From an uncultured Eubacteriaceae bacterium (lineage in GTDB: Bacteria > Bacillota > Clostridia > Eubacteriales > UBA1433): 56,694 nt of DNA. Within the stretch, counting starts at the first letter, position 1. Each line of letters starts with the position of its first letter. The translations under genes and the position numbers were made by a program. Positions 24,998-33,812 of this stretch are shown here, one piece after another. Location of the stretch: the NCBI GenBank assembly GCA_937880125.1, contig CALFLU010000093.1:1-56694 (forward strand), in the 5' to 3' direction. The notes under the pieces are model-generated. The model ran no database searches, had not been told where the DNA came from, and saw only the letters and a list, made by a program, of their open reading frames with translations.

Positions 24998-25882
24998 TTA
25001 TTTCGTTTCTTTCATTTTTTTAATGCTTTCAATGTCAAAGGTATACTTTTTATTGCAAAAGTGACATTGAATTTCCACATCCTTTTTTTCTTTTGCAATT
25101 TCTTCGATTTCCTTTTCATCCAGTGCCATTAACATACTCTCCACACGTTGCCTGCTGCAATCACAGTAATAGCGCGGTTGCAGTCTGCGGTTGATGTCGT
25201 AATCATATGCCCCGTCTGCAAAAATAGTGTGGATGATGTCTTCGGGTTGCATTTTCTTTTTTAACAATTCCGTCACGTTGGGCATTTGTCGTGTTTTTTT
25301 CTCCAAATAGTCAATCATCTCTTCCGGGCAATTGGGCATCAACTGCAAAATATATCCCCCCGCATGCTCAACCACCCCTTGTGTGTCCACATACACCCCC
25401 AGGGCACAAACCGTAGGCACCTGCTCGCTTAAGGCGTAATAATAAGCAATGTCTTCTGCGATTTCCGAGCTGACCAATTTGACCGTGCTGTTATAGGGCT
25501 CGCTGTAACCCGTATCCTTAATCACCGTAAGGCTGCCTTCTCCCACAGCTTTTGCCACATCCAGCTTGCCCGCAACATTAATAAGCACCTCAATACCCGG
25601 ATTCAATATATCGCATTTTGCCTGTCCGCTGTTGCCTGCGGTCACAACCATCTGGCCAATGGGTCCATCTCCTTTTGCAATCAGCGTCAGGCGATCCGTC
25701 TCATTCTTCATCATTGCACCCATCAAAACAGCCGCTGTAATGAGTCGGCCTCCGGCTGCTGCCGCAGTGGGTGTCGCCAAGTGAATGCGGCGAAACTCCT
25801 CCACCATGGCAGAGCTGTCCGCACACAAAAACCGTACGGGAAAATCTTTTAATTGTCCGTGTATTAATGTATCTTTTTTCAT
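24998..25882 (-). CDS. hslO: Hsp33 redox-regulated chaperone
   Basis: A 294-residue holdase chaperone activated by oxidation. The N-terminal core includes SGQAKCDILNPG-type and QVPTVCALGVYV strands. The C-terminal zinc switch has YYCDCSRQR (CXC) and CHFCNKKY (CXXC), the four expected zinc cysteines. The length is typical. Its start overlaps the stop of the YggU gene by 4 bases, so the two are coupled. Confidence 0.95.
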   Translation of the reverse strand: MKKDTLIHGQLKDFPVRFLCADSSAMVEEFRRIHLATPTAAAAGGRLITAAVLMGAMMKNETDRLTLIAKGDGPIGQMVVTAGNSGQAKCDILNPGIEVLINVAGKLDVAKAVGEGSLTVIKDTGYSEPYNSTVKLVSSEIAEDIAYYYALSEQVPTVCALGVYVDTQGVVEHAGGYILQLMPNCPEEMIDYLEKKTRQMPNVTELLKKKMQPEDIIHTIFADGAYDYDINRRLQPRYYCDCSRQRVESMLMALDEKEIEEIAKEKKDVEIQCHFCNKKYTFDIESIKKMKETK

Positions 25883-26163
25883 ATCTTCTCCTTTGTGATT
25901 TGAATCAGCTTAACGGGAGCGCTTTTGCCCGATAAAATGCTGACGTCTGTTTTTTTTACATCAAACTCCTTTGCCAAAAAAGCACAAATAGCTGTATTGG
26001 CTTTGCCCTTTTCCGCCACTTGCGCCACTGCCAATTTGATGGTATTGTCCGACATCAAATCTTTAAAAGCCGTTTTTTCGGCTTTGGCAATGACCTTAAT
26101 TTTAAAAATAACCTTGCCGTTTTTTTGCAATTCACTTTTATATTTTTCCAGTAATTCTTTCAT
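25879..26163 (-). CDS. DUF167/YggU-family protein
   Basis: A 94-residue small alpha/beta protein. The family block KIKVIAKAEKTAF...VAEKGKANTAICAFLAKEF is present; the GKAN segment is the hallmark of DUF167. The biochemical role is unknown. The start is ATG 26163, with GCAGG upstream; the open frame runs back to a TTG at 26202 without a ribosome site. It overlaps hslO by 4 bases and is divergent from degV. Confidence 0.85.
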   Translation of the reverse strand: MKELLEKYKSELQKNGKVIFKIKVIAKAEKTAFKDLMSDNTIKLAVAQVAEKGKANTAICAFLAKEFDVKKTDVSILSGKSAPVKLIQITKEKI

Positions 26164-26221
26164 TATACCTGCCCCAATCGCTGTCTCAGTCTTTTTTTTC
26201 AAATATCACCCGATATTGGGA

Positions 26222-26252
26222 TTGCTTTTCTTTCATTTATGCATTATATAAT
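26222..26252 (+). promoter_or_regulatory. Possible degV promoter
   Basis: TTGCTT (26222-26227) is followed after 17 bases by TATATA (26245-26250), or after 19 by TATAAT (26247-26252). The position fits degV, but the -35 is weak. Confidence 0.45.
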
Positions 26253-26285
26253 TATCAATAAGAAAAATAAAGGAGGACCTCGTCC

Positions 26286-27158
26286 ATGCCTGTTAAAATT
26301 CTCGCAGACAGCGCAGCAGATCTCACAAAAGAAATTATCAAACAACACAATATTACGGTTGTGCCGCTTGTCATTTTGAGCGACTCCCATGAATATTTGG
26401 ACGGAATTGATATTTCGCCGAAAAAAGTTTTTGATGAAATGCGTGCAGGAAAAATATTCACCACAGCGCAAGTGCCCGTCAGCAAATTTTTGGAAATATT
26501 TACCGAAATGGCGAAAAACAACGAAGAGTGTTTTTATCCCGCTTTTTCTTCCCAACTTTCCGGCACTTATAATGCCGCCGTTACCGCATTGCAAGAAGTT
26601 AAGCAGACCTATCCCGATGTGAAAATCGAAATCATTGACACACTCTGTGCCTCGGTAGGACTTGGTCACGTGGTGGAAAAAGCCGCGGAATTAGCCGAGC
26701 GCGGCATGAGTGCCAAAGAAATGGTTCCCTTCATGACGGCATATGCTCACGAAATGGTGCATGTGTTCTCCGTAGAAAAATTAGAATCCCTCTATCGCGG
26801 GGGACGCGTATCCAAAGCCGCCGCTTTCATCGGAGACACCTTGGGCATTCGACCTATTCTTACCGTCATCGACGGCAAATTAATCCCCGTGCAAAAGATT
26901 CGCGGTGAAAAGAAATTGTTTCAAGCCATGCTGGATTTGATCGAAGAAAAAGCAGGCAACGACCTCACCCATAAGCTCATCAGCGTTATGCACGCAGACA
27001 ACCTGGAGGGTGCAAAAAAATTAAAAGCGCTTCTCGAAGCGCGATTCGGCTGCAAAAATATTCGCTTTATGTGGCTCGGTGCCATGATTGGCGCCCATGC
27101 CGGCCCCGGTACGCTATCCATCTTTGTAGAAGGCAAAAACGCTCCGCAACTTCCTTAA
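26286..27158 (+). CDS. DegV-family fatty-acid-binding protein
   Basis: A 290-residue two-domain protein that binds a fatty acid; in Firmicutes, FakB proteins of this family present fatty acids to the kinase FakA. The signatures are the N-terminal ILADSAADL, the FYPAFSSQLSGTYNAA lipid-head loop, LYRGGRVSK and a C-terminal IGAHAGPGTLSIF. AAGGAGG lies upstream of the ATG. It appears to be a single-gene unit ending in the hairpin at 27183-27237. Confidence 0.9.
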   Translation: MPVKILADSAADLTKEIIKQHNITVVPLVILSDSHEYLDGIDISPKKVFDEMRAGKIFTTAQVPVSKFLEIFTEMAKNNEECFYPAFSSQLSGTYNAAVTALQEVKQTYPDVKIEIIDTLCASVGLGHVVEKAAELAERGMSAKEMVPFMTAYAHEMVHVFSVEKLESLYRGGRVSKAAAFIGDTLGIRPILTVIDGKLIPVQKIRGEKKLFQAMLDLIEEKAGNDLTHKLISVMHADNLEGAKKLKALLEARFGCKNIRFMWLGAMIGAHAGPGTLSIFVEGKNAPQLP

Positions 27159-27182
27159 TGCTGTTTGAAAATGATTTGATTG

Positions 27183-27237
27183 CAGCGTAAATTTTTTACA
27201 GATTTTATATTATTTGTAAATCATTTACGCTGTTTTT
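27183..27237 (+). terminator. Terminator after degV
   Basis: CAGCGTAAAT (27183-27192) pairs with ATTTACGCTG (27223-27232). An inner pair TTTACA/TGTAAA continues the stem, and a T-run follows. A TATAAT at 27241-27246 directly after it may be the -10 of the protease gene. Confidence 0.75.
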
Positions 27238-27303
27238 ATGTATAATAGATTCATATTCAACCTGTTTTTGTCAGCATATGTGTCGAAAAAAGGAGTCCAT
27301 AAC

Positions 27304-28446
27304 ATGAATACCCTCGATAACAACCGCACCTCCCCTCAAAAAAAGCGACCTTTCCGCAATTTTATCTTGCTGCTTATTTTTGCTGTTTTTGTCAGTGCTT
27401 CAACTTTATTTGGTCTGTTTTTTCTCACCGGCAAAGGCATCATCTCCATGCCCGCACAATACACACAGCAAAATAAGGTAACGGTTTTGCAAAACGAACC
27501 CGCCGCTGCCCAAAATACCTCACAGGTGGTTTTGGGCCAGCAGTTGTCGTTGCAGGCCACAGCCAAGAAAGTCATTCCTTCCGTTGTGGGCGTGTTAACT
27601 TATTATGACACCTCCATCATCGGAGAAGGCTCAGGCGTCGTGCTCACCGCAGACGGCTACATCATCACCAACACACACGTCATCTCAAACGGCAACTACT
27701 TTGAAGTGGTGCTCTATGACGGCAAGTCTTATTCTGCCCGACTGATTGGCTCAGACATCGCCACCGACATCGCGCTACTTAAAGTGGGTGATGCGCACAA
27801 TTTTATCGCCGCTGAGTTTGCCAGCGGCACCGAAACCACCGTAGGCGACATTGTCTTGGCGATCGGCAACCCCGGCGGCGTTGCTTTTAACAGCAGCACC
27901 ACCATGGGCATTATCTCCGCAACCAATCGCTCCATTACCACACCCGGCGGATATATCATCTCCTGCATTCAAACCGATGCCGCCATCAGCCCCGGCAACT
28001 CCGGCGGTGCATTGGTCAACACCTACGGCCAAGTCATTGGCATCAACTCCTCAAAAATCGTGTCCCAGGGCTTTGAAGGACTGGGCTTTGCCATCACCAG
28101 CCAAGAGGCACTGACCATTGCCAAAGACTTGCAAGAATACGGCTATGTACAAAACCGAGCCGCTCTTGGCATCACCTATCAAATGATTGATCAGGCCACT
28201 TCTTCATTCTACAAGCTGCCCACAGGCGTCTACATTCAAACCATCTCCAACAAAAGCCTGGACAACGCAGGCATCAAACCGGGAGATATTATCACGCATA
28301 TCGATAAAATTAAAATCGCACAAGTGACCGATTTAACCTCTCTGTTGATGAAGAAAAAACCGGGTGATACCATTGAACTTGAAATTTATCGCAGTGACGA
28401 CGACACCACGTTTTCCGCAGCGGTTACGTTGATAGAAAGTAAATAA
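27304..28446 (+). CDS. HtrA/DegP-like serine protease with PDZ domain
   Basis: A 380-residue membrane-anchored trypsin-like protease for envelope protein quality control. An N-terminal membrane helix (about 19-42) precedes the S1C domain with H125 (TNTHVIS), D155 (ATDIALLKV) and S233 (GNSGGALVN). One PDZ domain (about 285-375) contains GVYIQTISNKSLDNAGIKPGD. The start ATG 27304 has AAAGGAG eight bases upstream; the frame is open further upstream without support. It is a single-gene unit. Confidence 0.92.
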   Translation: MNTLDNNRTSPQKKRPFRNFILLLIFAVFVSASTLFGLFFLTGKGIISMPAQYTQQNKVTVLQNEPAAAQNTSQVVLGQQLSLQATAKKVIPSVVGVLTYYDTSIIGEGSGVVLTADGYIITNTHVISNGNYFEVVLYDGKSYSARLIGSDIATDIALLKVGDAHNFIAAEFASGTETTVGDIVLAIGNPGGVAFNSSTTMGIISATNRSITTPGGYIISCIQTDAAISPGNSGGALVNTYGQVIGINSSKIVSQGFEGLGFAITSQEALTIAKDLQEYGYVQNRAALGITYQMIDQATSSFYKLPTGVYIQTISNKSLDNAGIKPGDIITHIDKIKIAQVTDLTSLLMKKKPGDTIELEIYRSDDDTTFSAAVTLIESK

Positions 28447-28680
28447 ACCAATGTATGCTCCATGAATTTTTGTAAAAACATGCCTTTTGCGCAGAATAAA
28501 ACGGGTATTGCATATTCGTTGTATTTGCGCTAAATTACCGCACCCTTTGGACACGCAGATAAAATATAGCCGGTCGGGAAAGTTTGAATGATGCGGTAGG
28601 CAGTAATCTTTTACGATTCATTAATAAAAATCAACATACACACCCAAGGGCGGCACAATATGCGCCGCTCTTGCTTTTTC
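28447..28680 (+). ncRNA. Structured non-coding stretch ending in a weak terminator
   Basis: No gene lies between the protease and the small membrane protein. TACCGCA (28536-28542) is perfectly complementary to TGCGGTA (28592-28598) across 49 bases, with smaller CTTT/AAAG and GAC/GTC pairs inside and a competing ATTAC/GTAAT pairing. About 50 bases further, GCGGC/GCCGC (28650-28668) is followed by a T-rich run. It could be a small RNA or simply the long 3' leader-out of the protease gene. I recognise no known RNA family and cannot fix the strand with certainty. Confidence 0.35.
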
Positions 28681-28834
28681 ATCGGCAGATGCAAACATCT
28701 TTGCCCGTTATTGCATTCTTTCGGCAATTGCGCTAAGATAGCACTGTGACTATCCGATTAAAAACGATATCGGCATCGGATTTTGTTTCATCCTCTCACA
28801 AAAAAATTTATATCCCAAAAAAGGAAATTGATTG

Positions 28835-29080
28835 ATGAAGAAGTTCTTTACAGGCATTTTGACTTATTTAAAAGATTGGCGCAACTGGCTGAGCCACGGC
28901 TTGATGGGAATTGCTCTATTGATTTTAGCCATTTGGGTGCCTGTCGCCCTTTGGATTAAACTGATTTTCATCGGTTGCTTGATTTGTTTTAATATCCTGC
29001 GTATGCGCCATGCTGCCATGCGCAAAAAAAGAGTGCCTTCCAACGAAAACAACACCGAGGTTGCTTTGAAACAACAATAA
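28835..29080 (+). CDS. Small two-helix membrane protein
   Basis: An 81-residue hypothetical protein with two adjacent hydrophobic helices (about 20-40 and 42-60) and a short basic C-terminal tail. ATG 28835 has AAGGA about nine bases upstream; the TTG three bases earlier is less likely. A terminator follows immediately. I do not recognise the family. A stretch of about 150 bases before it (28681-28830) holds a short AGATG/CATCT hairpin and a weak promoter-like TTGCAT-N17-TAAGAT. Confidence 0.7.
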   Translation: MKKFFTGILTYLKDWRNWLSHGLMGIALLILAIWVPVALWIKLIFIGCLICFNILRMRHAAMRKKRVPSNENNTEVALKQQ

Positions 29081-29101
29081 GAATATATTTCGTTTCATTA
29101 T

Positions 29102-29131
29102 AAGAGCCCCGTAAAAAATTACGGGGCTCTT
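29102..29131. terminator. Bidirectional terminator
   Basis: A 13-bp perfect stem (AAGAGCCCCGTAA, 29102-29114, against 29119-29131) with a 4-base loop, between the small membrane protein gene and the convergent HU gene. Confidence 0.92.
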
Positions 29132-29151
29132 TGTATCAGTAAAGTAATGTG

Positions 29152-29424
29152 TTATTTTACTATGTCTTTCAAATTTTTCGCAACGCGGAATGCCGGAATG
29201 TTTGCTGCGGGGATCATCATTTTTTCTCCGGTTCGAGGATTTCTTCCTTCCTTCGCTTTTCTTTCTCTTACCTGGAATGTTCCCAATGCGGGAATCGTCA
29301 GTTTTTCACCCTTTTTCAATTCTTCGCCTACTACTTCAATCAATGCATTCAGCATTCTTTCTGCGTCAACCTTTTTCACGTTGGATTTTTCTGCAATCGC
29401 AGCAATCAACTCATTTTTTTTCAT
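29152..29424 (-). CDS. hup: HU-family DNA-binding protein
   Basis: A 90-residue nucleoid protein that bends DNA as a dimer. MKKNELIAAIAEKS at the start and the beta-arm GTFQVRERKAKEGRNPRTGE with the intercalating proline region are diagnostic. Its 5' end overlaps the 3' end of the YabN gene by 14 bases, and AAAGGAG inside that gene serves as its ribosome site. Confidence 0.96.
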   Translation of the reverse strand: MKKNELIAAIAEKSNVKKVDAERMLNALIEVVGEELKKGEKLTIPALGTFQVRERKAKEGRNPRTGEKMMIPAANIPAFRVAKNLKDIVK

Positions 29425-30892
29425 CTTTGGTTTTCTCCTTTAGTATTTTTTTAGCTTTTTCCCAATATAAATCCGCTTTTTCCATATTTAATGCTTTCAA
29501 ATCATATCCGTCGGATAGTGCCAGCTGTTCAACAACAGAAAAGCGGTTAAGAAACTTTTGTGACGTTCTTTTTAATGCGTCTTCGCTGTCAATTTTCAAA
29601 AATCTCGCTATATTGACAATCGAAAACAGCAAGTCTCCGATTTCTTCCGTTCGTCTTGCCTTTTCTTCTTGCTGTTGAACGGATGAAATAAATTCTTCGG
29701 TCTCTTCTCTTAATTTAGCATATATTTGTTCCACACAGTCAAAGTCAAATCCTGCTCTGCCTGCCTTGTCTTGCAAGCGGTTTGCATAGAGCAGTGCCGG
29801 CAAGGCCTTGGGTATCGCCTCCAGGCTTTGGCTCACGTTTTGCTGACCTTTTTCCTTGCGCTTAATTTCTTCCCAAGCATCTTTGACTTCTTCGGCCTCA
29901 AGATCTCTTTTGTCTCCAAATATATGCGGATGTCTCGTCATCATTTTTTTGTTGATGCCTTCATGCACATCCCGAATGTCAAAGAACTCTTCTTCTCTGG
30001 CGATATTTGCATGAAAATAAATCTGCAGCAGCACATCGCCCAACTCTTCGCACAATGCCTCAAAATCCTGCGCATCAATGGCGTCAATTACTTCATAGCA
30101 TTCTTCGATCAAATATTTTTTTAAACTTTGATGGTCTTGTGCTCGGTCCCAATTGCAGCCACCTTCTCCGCGCAGCGCCTTCATAATATGCGCCAAACTG
30201 CGGCAGTCACGCAAATTTATATCCTCTGTGGGCAAAATGAAAAGGCTGGTCATATGGTCATATTCAAAGATGCGATCCATCTCTTGCACGTTTGTCCAAA
30301 CAACCTGTGCCTGTGCCTCGCCGCCTTCTTTAATGATGCACACGGGCTGCTTTGCGGTATAATATTCCAACAATTTCAGCTTTACTTCAGAGGCAATAAA
30401 TCGGTCGTATACCTGAGAAATAAGCAGGGTGCTTTTGGCATCCAAATCATCTGTCTCAAAAGTCAGTGCATCCAAAAGTTTCACATTTTCCGCCGCGTTT
30501 TTTTGCATCGTTGCAAAAATAGCATCCACGAAGCTCACCGAGGGCAAAATTTCAACGGAAATATTCTTTTGCCGTGCTTTTTGAACAATGAGCTCCACAC
30601 TTTTCTCTGCGAAAACAGCGCTGCCCGATACGAGATACATTATAGCATGTTTCTCTGCGCATGCAATTATTTCGTCGGAAATTTTTTCGTACACGTCTTC
30701 AAAATACGCATATTCTTGATAAAATGCATCAAAACTGACCAAATCGGGACGCAGTTTTCGTATTTCTGTAGCACTCTTGTGTATTTCGGTGCGCAAAAAT
30801 ACCTTCTCCGCCGCCAACAGCGCCTTATATGTCTTTAGTGTCATATGGTCAATGGAGGCCGTTCCCATGCCGCCGATGATGATGTTTTTCAT
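29411..30892 (-). CDS. yabN: YabN-type fusion: tetrapyrrole methylase-like plus MazG
   Basis: A 493-residue fusion protein. Residues 1 to about 225 form a SAM-dependent tetrapyrrole methylase-like domain (IIIGGMGTASIDHMTL, LVSGSAVFAEKS). Residues 240-490 hold two MazG NTP pyrophosphohydrolase modules with EECYEVIDAIDAQDFEALCEE-type and EETEEFI...EEIGDLLFSI metal-binding glutamates. It likely cleans non-canonical NTPs; the methylase half has no assigned activity. A ribosome site (AGGAGG) lies inside the end of the upstream flippase gene. The SpoVB-like/YabN/HU order matches other Bacillota. Confidence 0.92.
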   Translation of the reverse strand: MKNIIIGGMGTASIDHMTLKTYKALLAAEKVFLRTEIHKSATEIRKLRPDLVSFDAFYQEYAYFEDVYEKISDEIIACAEKHAIMYLVSGSAVFAEKSVELIVQKARQKNISVEILPSVSFVDAIFATMQKNAAENVKLLDALTFETDDLDAKSTLLISQVYDRFIASEVKLKLLEYYTAKQPVCIIKEGGEAQAQVVWTNVQEMDRIFEYDHMTSLFILPTEDINLRDCRSLAHIMKALRGEGGCNWDRAQDHQSLKKYLIEECYEVIDAIDAQDFEALCEELGDVLLQIYFHANIAREEEFFDIRDVHEGINKKMMTRHPHIFGDKRDLEAEEVKDAWEEIKRKEKGQQNVSQSLEAIPKALPALLYANRLQDKAGRAGFDFDCVEQIYAKLREETEEFISSVQQQEEKARRTEEIGDLLFSIVNIARFLKIDSEDALKRTSQKFLNRFSVVEQLALSDGYDLKALNMEKADLYWEKAKKILKEKTKDEKK

Positions 30893-32470
30893 TTATTTAC
30901 GCCTCCTGCGCAGCAAGCTGCGCATCTCTTCTTTGCTCAGTGCTCCCGTCAATACAATAGCTGCAAGATATATCACAACGCCTAAGGCAATGGCTGCAAG
31001 CACCGCAAAATTACTGCCCAGCAACGGACGCAAAAATCCATAGGTTACATAAGCGAATACACCCATAATCAAGCTTGCCAGGGCGGGTTTGATGATCGCA
31101 TTTTTTTTGTCCATTTTAAAACGAATATATTTTTTTACTGAGGCATAGTTCAAAGCGACAATGACAATTTCCGCCACATAGGTGGCAATGATCAAGCCGT
31201 AAATATGAAGGGACGGTTTGGAAATCAGCGTGATGTTGAGTATCAATTTAATAACGCCGCCAATCGCAAGGTTGCGAATGGGCAAGACCATTCTGCCAAG
31301 GCCTTGCAGCACCGCCTGCAGCACGATAAACAGCACGGTGGTAATACAGGTAAATGACAAATACATCATCAATTCGCCGCCGCCGGAAGTGGCACCGAAA
31401 AGCAGTTGAATAATCGGCGTGGCAAGCACAAAGAGACCCACCGCTGCGGGAAACGTCACAATCGATACCGTTCGCAGCGCTGAAGAGGTTTTTTCTCCCA
31501 GCTCGCCTTCGTTTTTCGTGGCAAGCGATTCGCTGATAGCCGGAACCAGCGCTGCGGCAAGCCCCACACCCAAAAGCATCGGTACATTGATAACGGTCTG
31601 CACCTTTTGAGAAAGCTGTCCCCATATTTCTGTTGCCGTCACAATATCAATACCCGCATTTTGCAGACTGCGCGCCACGGTCACCGAGTTAATCATATTC
31701 ATCAGCGACACCACTATCGAAGCAAAGGATGCGGGTATGGCAATGACAAACAGCGTCTTAATCGTCTCTTGCACTCTCTCGCTGTATCCGCTGCCCAAGC
31801 GAGCCGGAATAACGATGTTTTTCTTTTTATAATAAGCGTATATTGCACTGACCAACAGACTACCGCCCACTGCCCCGGCCACAGCGCCAAAGGCTGCGCC
31901 CCCCGCCGCCCAGGCCACCCCTTTTGTCTTTAAAAAATAGACCGCCAAAACCAATCCCACCACGACGCGGAAAACCGATTCCACAATTTGCGAAAGTGCC
32001 GTGGGCACCATGGTTTGCAGTCCCTGAAAATAGCCGCGATAGGTAGCCATATACGAGACAAACAACGGCGTCAACGACAAACCGATAATCGAATAATAGG
32101 TCTCTTCGGGCCAACCCAAGGCATGAATCAACGGTTTTGCAAAAACAATAAGCAACAGACTGCAAAGTAACCCCACGCCAATAAGAACCACCAAGGACAC
32201 GCGAAATATTTGATGCGTGTGGTCACTGCGCCCAAGACTTACGCTTTCACTGGTCATTTTTGAAATTGCCAAGGGCAAGCCGATAACGGACAGCGACACA
32301 AAGAAAGAATAAATCGGATAGGGATAGCCATAAAGCCCCATGCCATAATCGCCGATGATGCGAGCAAGGGGAATTTTGAAAAAGATTCCCAAAAACCTGG
32401 CAAAGATGCTGCAGGCGGTTAATATGAGAGCGCCTCTGATATAAGAAGGCCTCTGCTTTGTCTCATTCAT
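30893..32470 (-). CDS. SpoVB/MurJ-like polysaccharide or lipid II flippase
   Basis: A 525-residue MOP-superfamily flippase with about 14 membrane helices. The N-terminal RGALILTACSIFARFLGIFFKIPLARI and IGDYGMGLYGYPYPIYSFF are typical of SpoVB and YabM-like proteins, which move lipid-linked cell-wall precursors. The start ATG 32470 has AAGGA upstream; the open frame to 32530 is unsupported. It is the first gene of the flippase-yabN-hup unit. The name spoVB is not assigned because several paralogues usually exist. Confidence 0.88.
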   Translation of the reverse strand: MNETKQRPSYIRGALILTACSIFARFLGIFFKIPLARIIGDYGMGLYGYPYPIYSFFVSLSVIGLPLAISKMTSESVSLGRSDHTHQIFRVSLVVLIGVGLLCSLLLIVFAKPLIHALGWPEETYYSIIGLSLTPLFVSYMATYRGYFQGLQTMVPTALSQIVESVFRVVVGLVLAVYFLKTKGVAWAAGGAAFGAVAGAVGGSLLVSAIYAYYKKKNIVIPARLGSGYSERVQETIKTLFVIAIPASFASIVVSLMNMINSVTVARSLQNAGIDIVTATEIWGQLSQKVQTVINVPMLLGVGLAAALVPAISESLATKNEGELGEKTSSALRTVSIVTFPAAVGLFVLATPIIQLLFGATSGGGELMMYLSFTCITTVLFIVLQAVLQGLGRMVLPIRNLAIGGVIKLILNITLISKPSLHIYGLIIATYVAEIVIVALNYASVKKYIRFKMDKKNAIIKPALASLIMGVFAYVTYGFLRPLLGSNFAVLAAIALGVVIYLAAIVLTGALSKEEMRSLLRRRRK

Positions 32471-32672
32471 ATTGATTTCCTTATATAAAAAAGCCATTTG
32501 CGATCGTATTCTTTGGCAAAATGTTCGCATAATATCATATCACAATTTTGATATATTCCAACGCAATTTTTCATTTTATGCTAAATCCCACGCACCGCAA
32601 AATCAAAATCGCATTGAATACGCAATTTTTTTTCGTTATAATGCTTCATAGTCTATATCACGGGGCGCTGAT

Positions 32673-33794
32673 ATGAAACTTAGCCTACCACTTGTTTTTT
32701 CGGACATTTTTCATCAATTAAAACAACACGGTCTGTCTTGCTATCTGACAGGGTCTAACTTACTGCGCGCAGCCTATGGCATGCCTGTTAAGCCACCTTT
32801 TCAAATAATCACCGCATCCCCGATTGATTCGGTGAAAAAAGCACTCTCGCAGCAAGACTATTGCTTTATTGCAGACAACAAACGCTCCCCAATGCAGGCA
32901 GACGCCCTTGATTTTTTGTATGTTTCCGACATTGAAAGCTACTTGCAACATCAGCCTTTTGGCGTTTTGGGACTTGCTGTCGATATAAGCGGAGAGATAC
33001 TCTCCTCCAAACAGTGTCTGACCGACCTTGAACAAAACACCATTCGTTGCCAAATCGACCCGCAAACATGCCTTGAACTTCACCCGCTCAGCAAACTCAC
33101 ATCGCTGCGCCTTGTTGCACAATTTGAAAACTTGTCTCTGGACGAATCTCTCTATGAGGCTATCCGAAAAAACCCTTCCCTCAGCGGCTGCGCCAAAGCC
33201 GACATTGCCTGGGAAATAAACCAACTGTTGGTCGGCAACAATGCCTCCGCAGCCCTGATGCTCATGGCGCAGTTGCACCTGCTGGATGAGATTTTTCCCG
33301 ATTTGGCGGCCTGTGTCGGCATCACTCAAAACGAATACCACAGCAAAGATGTCTACGGGCACACCGTTGATGTCGTTGACCAAATGCCTCAAGAACACCT
33401 GGCGCTGCGCATGGCGGCGCTGTTTCACGATGTGTGCAAGCCCCAATGCAAACAAATCCTTGACGGCAAAATCCGTTTTCCGCGCCATGCCTTGTTTTCG
33501 GCTGATTTGTGCGCCAAAACACTGCATGAATACGGATATGCTGGCGCATTTTCCGATAAAGTGCATCAACTGATCCGCTATCACATGAAAAAACAAATTT
33601 TAAGCGACGACGAGCTCATTGCCATTTTGCACACCTGCGGCCCGCAAACCGCAAGAGAGATTTTTTTGCTGCAATTGGGCGATAATGCCACCACAACCTA
33701 CGCATACCGTGAAGGCATGTATCACAATCAGCAGCGCACCAATGAACTCATCGCAAAAATGTATCCGCAATCTTTACCCGATAACAAAAAATAA
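32673..33794 (+). CDS. HD-domain CCA-adding-enzyme homologue, catalytic head degenerate
   Basis: A 373-residue protein aligning end to end with HD-type tRNA nucleotidyltransferases, yet the polymerase motifs are gone. The expected GGxxRD loop reads TGSNLLRAAYG, the DxD site reads PFQI, and the RRDFTxNA motif reads QHQPFGVLG. The following DL...IR...DP...HPL..L...R block keeps the family pattern. The HD domain is intact (YGHTVDVV, AALFHDVCKP, FPRHALFSAD, LIRYHMK), so phosphohydrolase activity remains possible. It sits 18 bases before rsmA and is probably co-transcribed. It cannot be the cell's CCA enzyme. Confidence 0.82.
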   Translation: MKLSLPLVFSDIFHQLKQHGLSCYLTGSNLLRAAYGMPVKPPFQIITASPIDSVKKALSQQDYCFIADNKRSPMQADALDFLYVSDIESYLQHQPFGVLGLAVDISGEILSSKQCLTDLEQNTIRCQIDPQTCLELHPLSKLTSLRLVAQFENLSLDESLYEAIRKNPSLSGCAKADIAWEINQLLVGNNASAALMLMAQLHLLDEIFPDLAACVGITQNEYHSKDVYGHTVDVVDQMPQEHLALRMAALFHDVCKPQCKQILDGKIRFPRHALFSADLCAKTLHEYGYAGAFSDKVHQLIRYHMKKQILSDDELIAILHTCGPQTAREIFLLQLGDNATTTYAYREGMYHNQQRTNELIAKMYPQSLPDNKK

Positions 33795-33812
33795 ATTTTC
33801 GCAGGAGTCACT

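Noticed and set aside
28500..28680. SRP RNA, 6S RNA or tmRNA in the gap after htrA
   Set aside because: The SRP core GGAAGCA-type motif and the tmRNA tRNA-like ends are missing, and the 6S bubble layout could not be shown.
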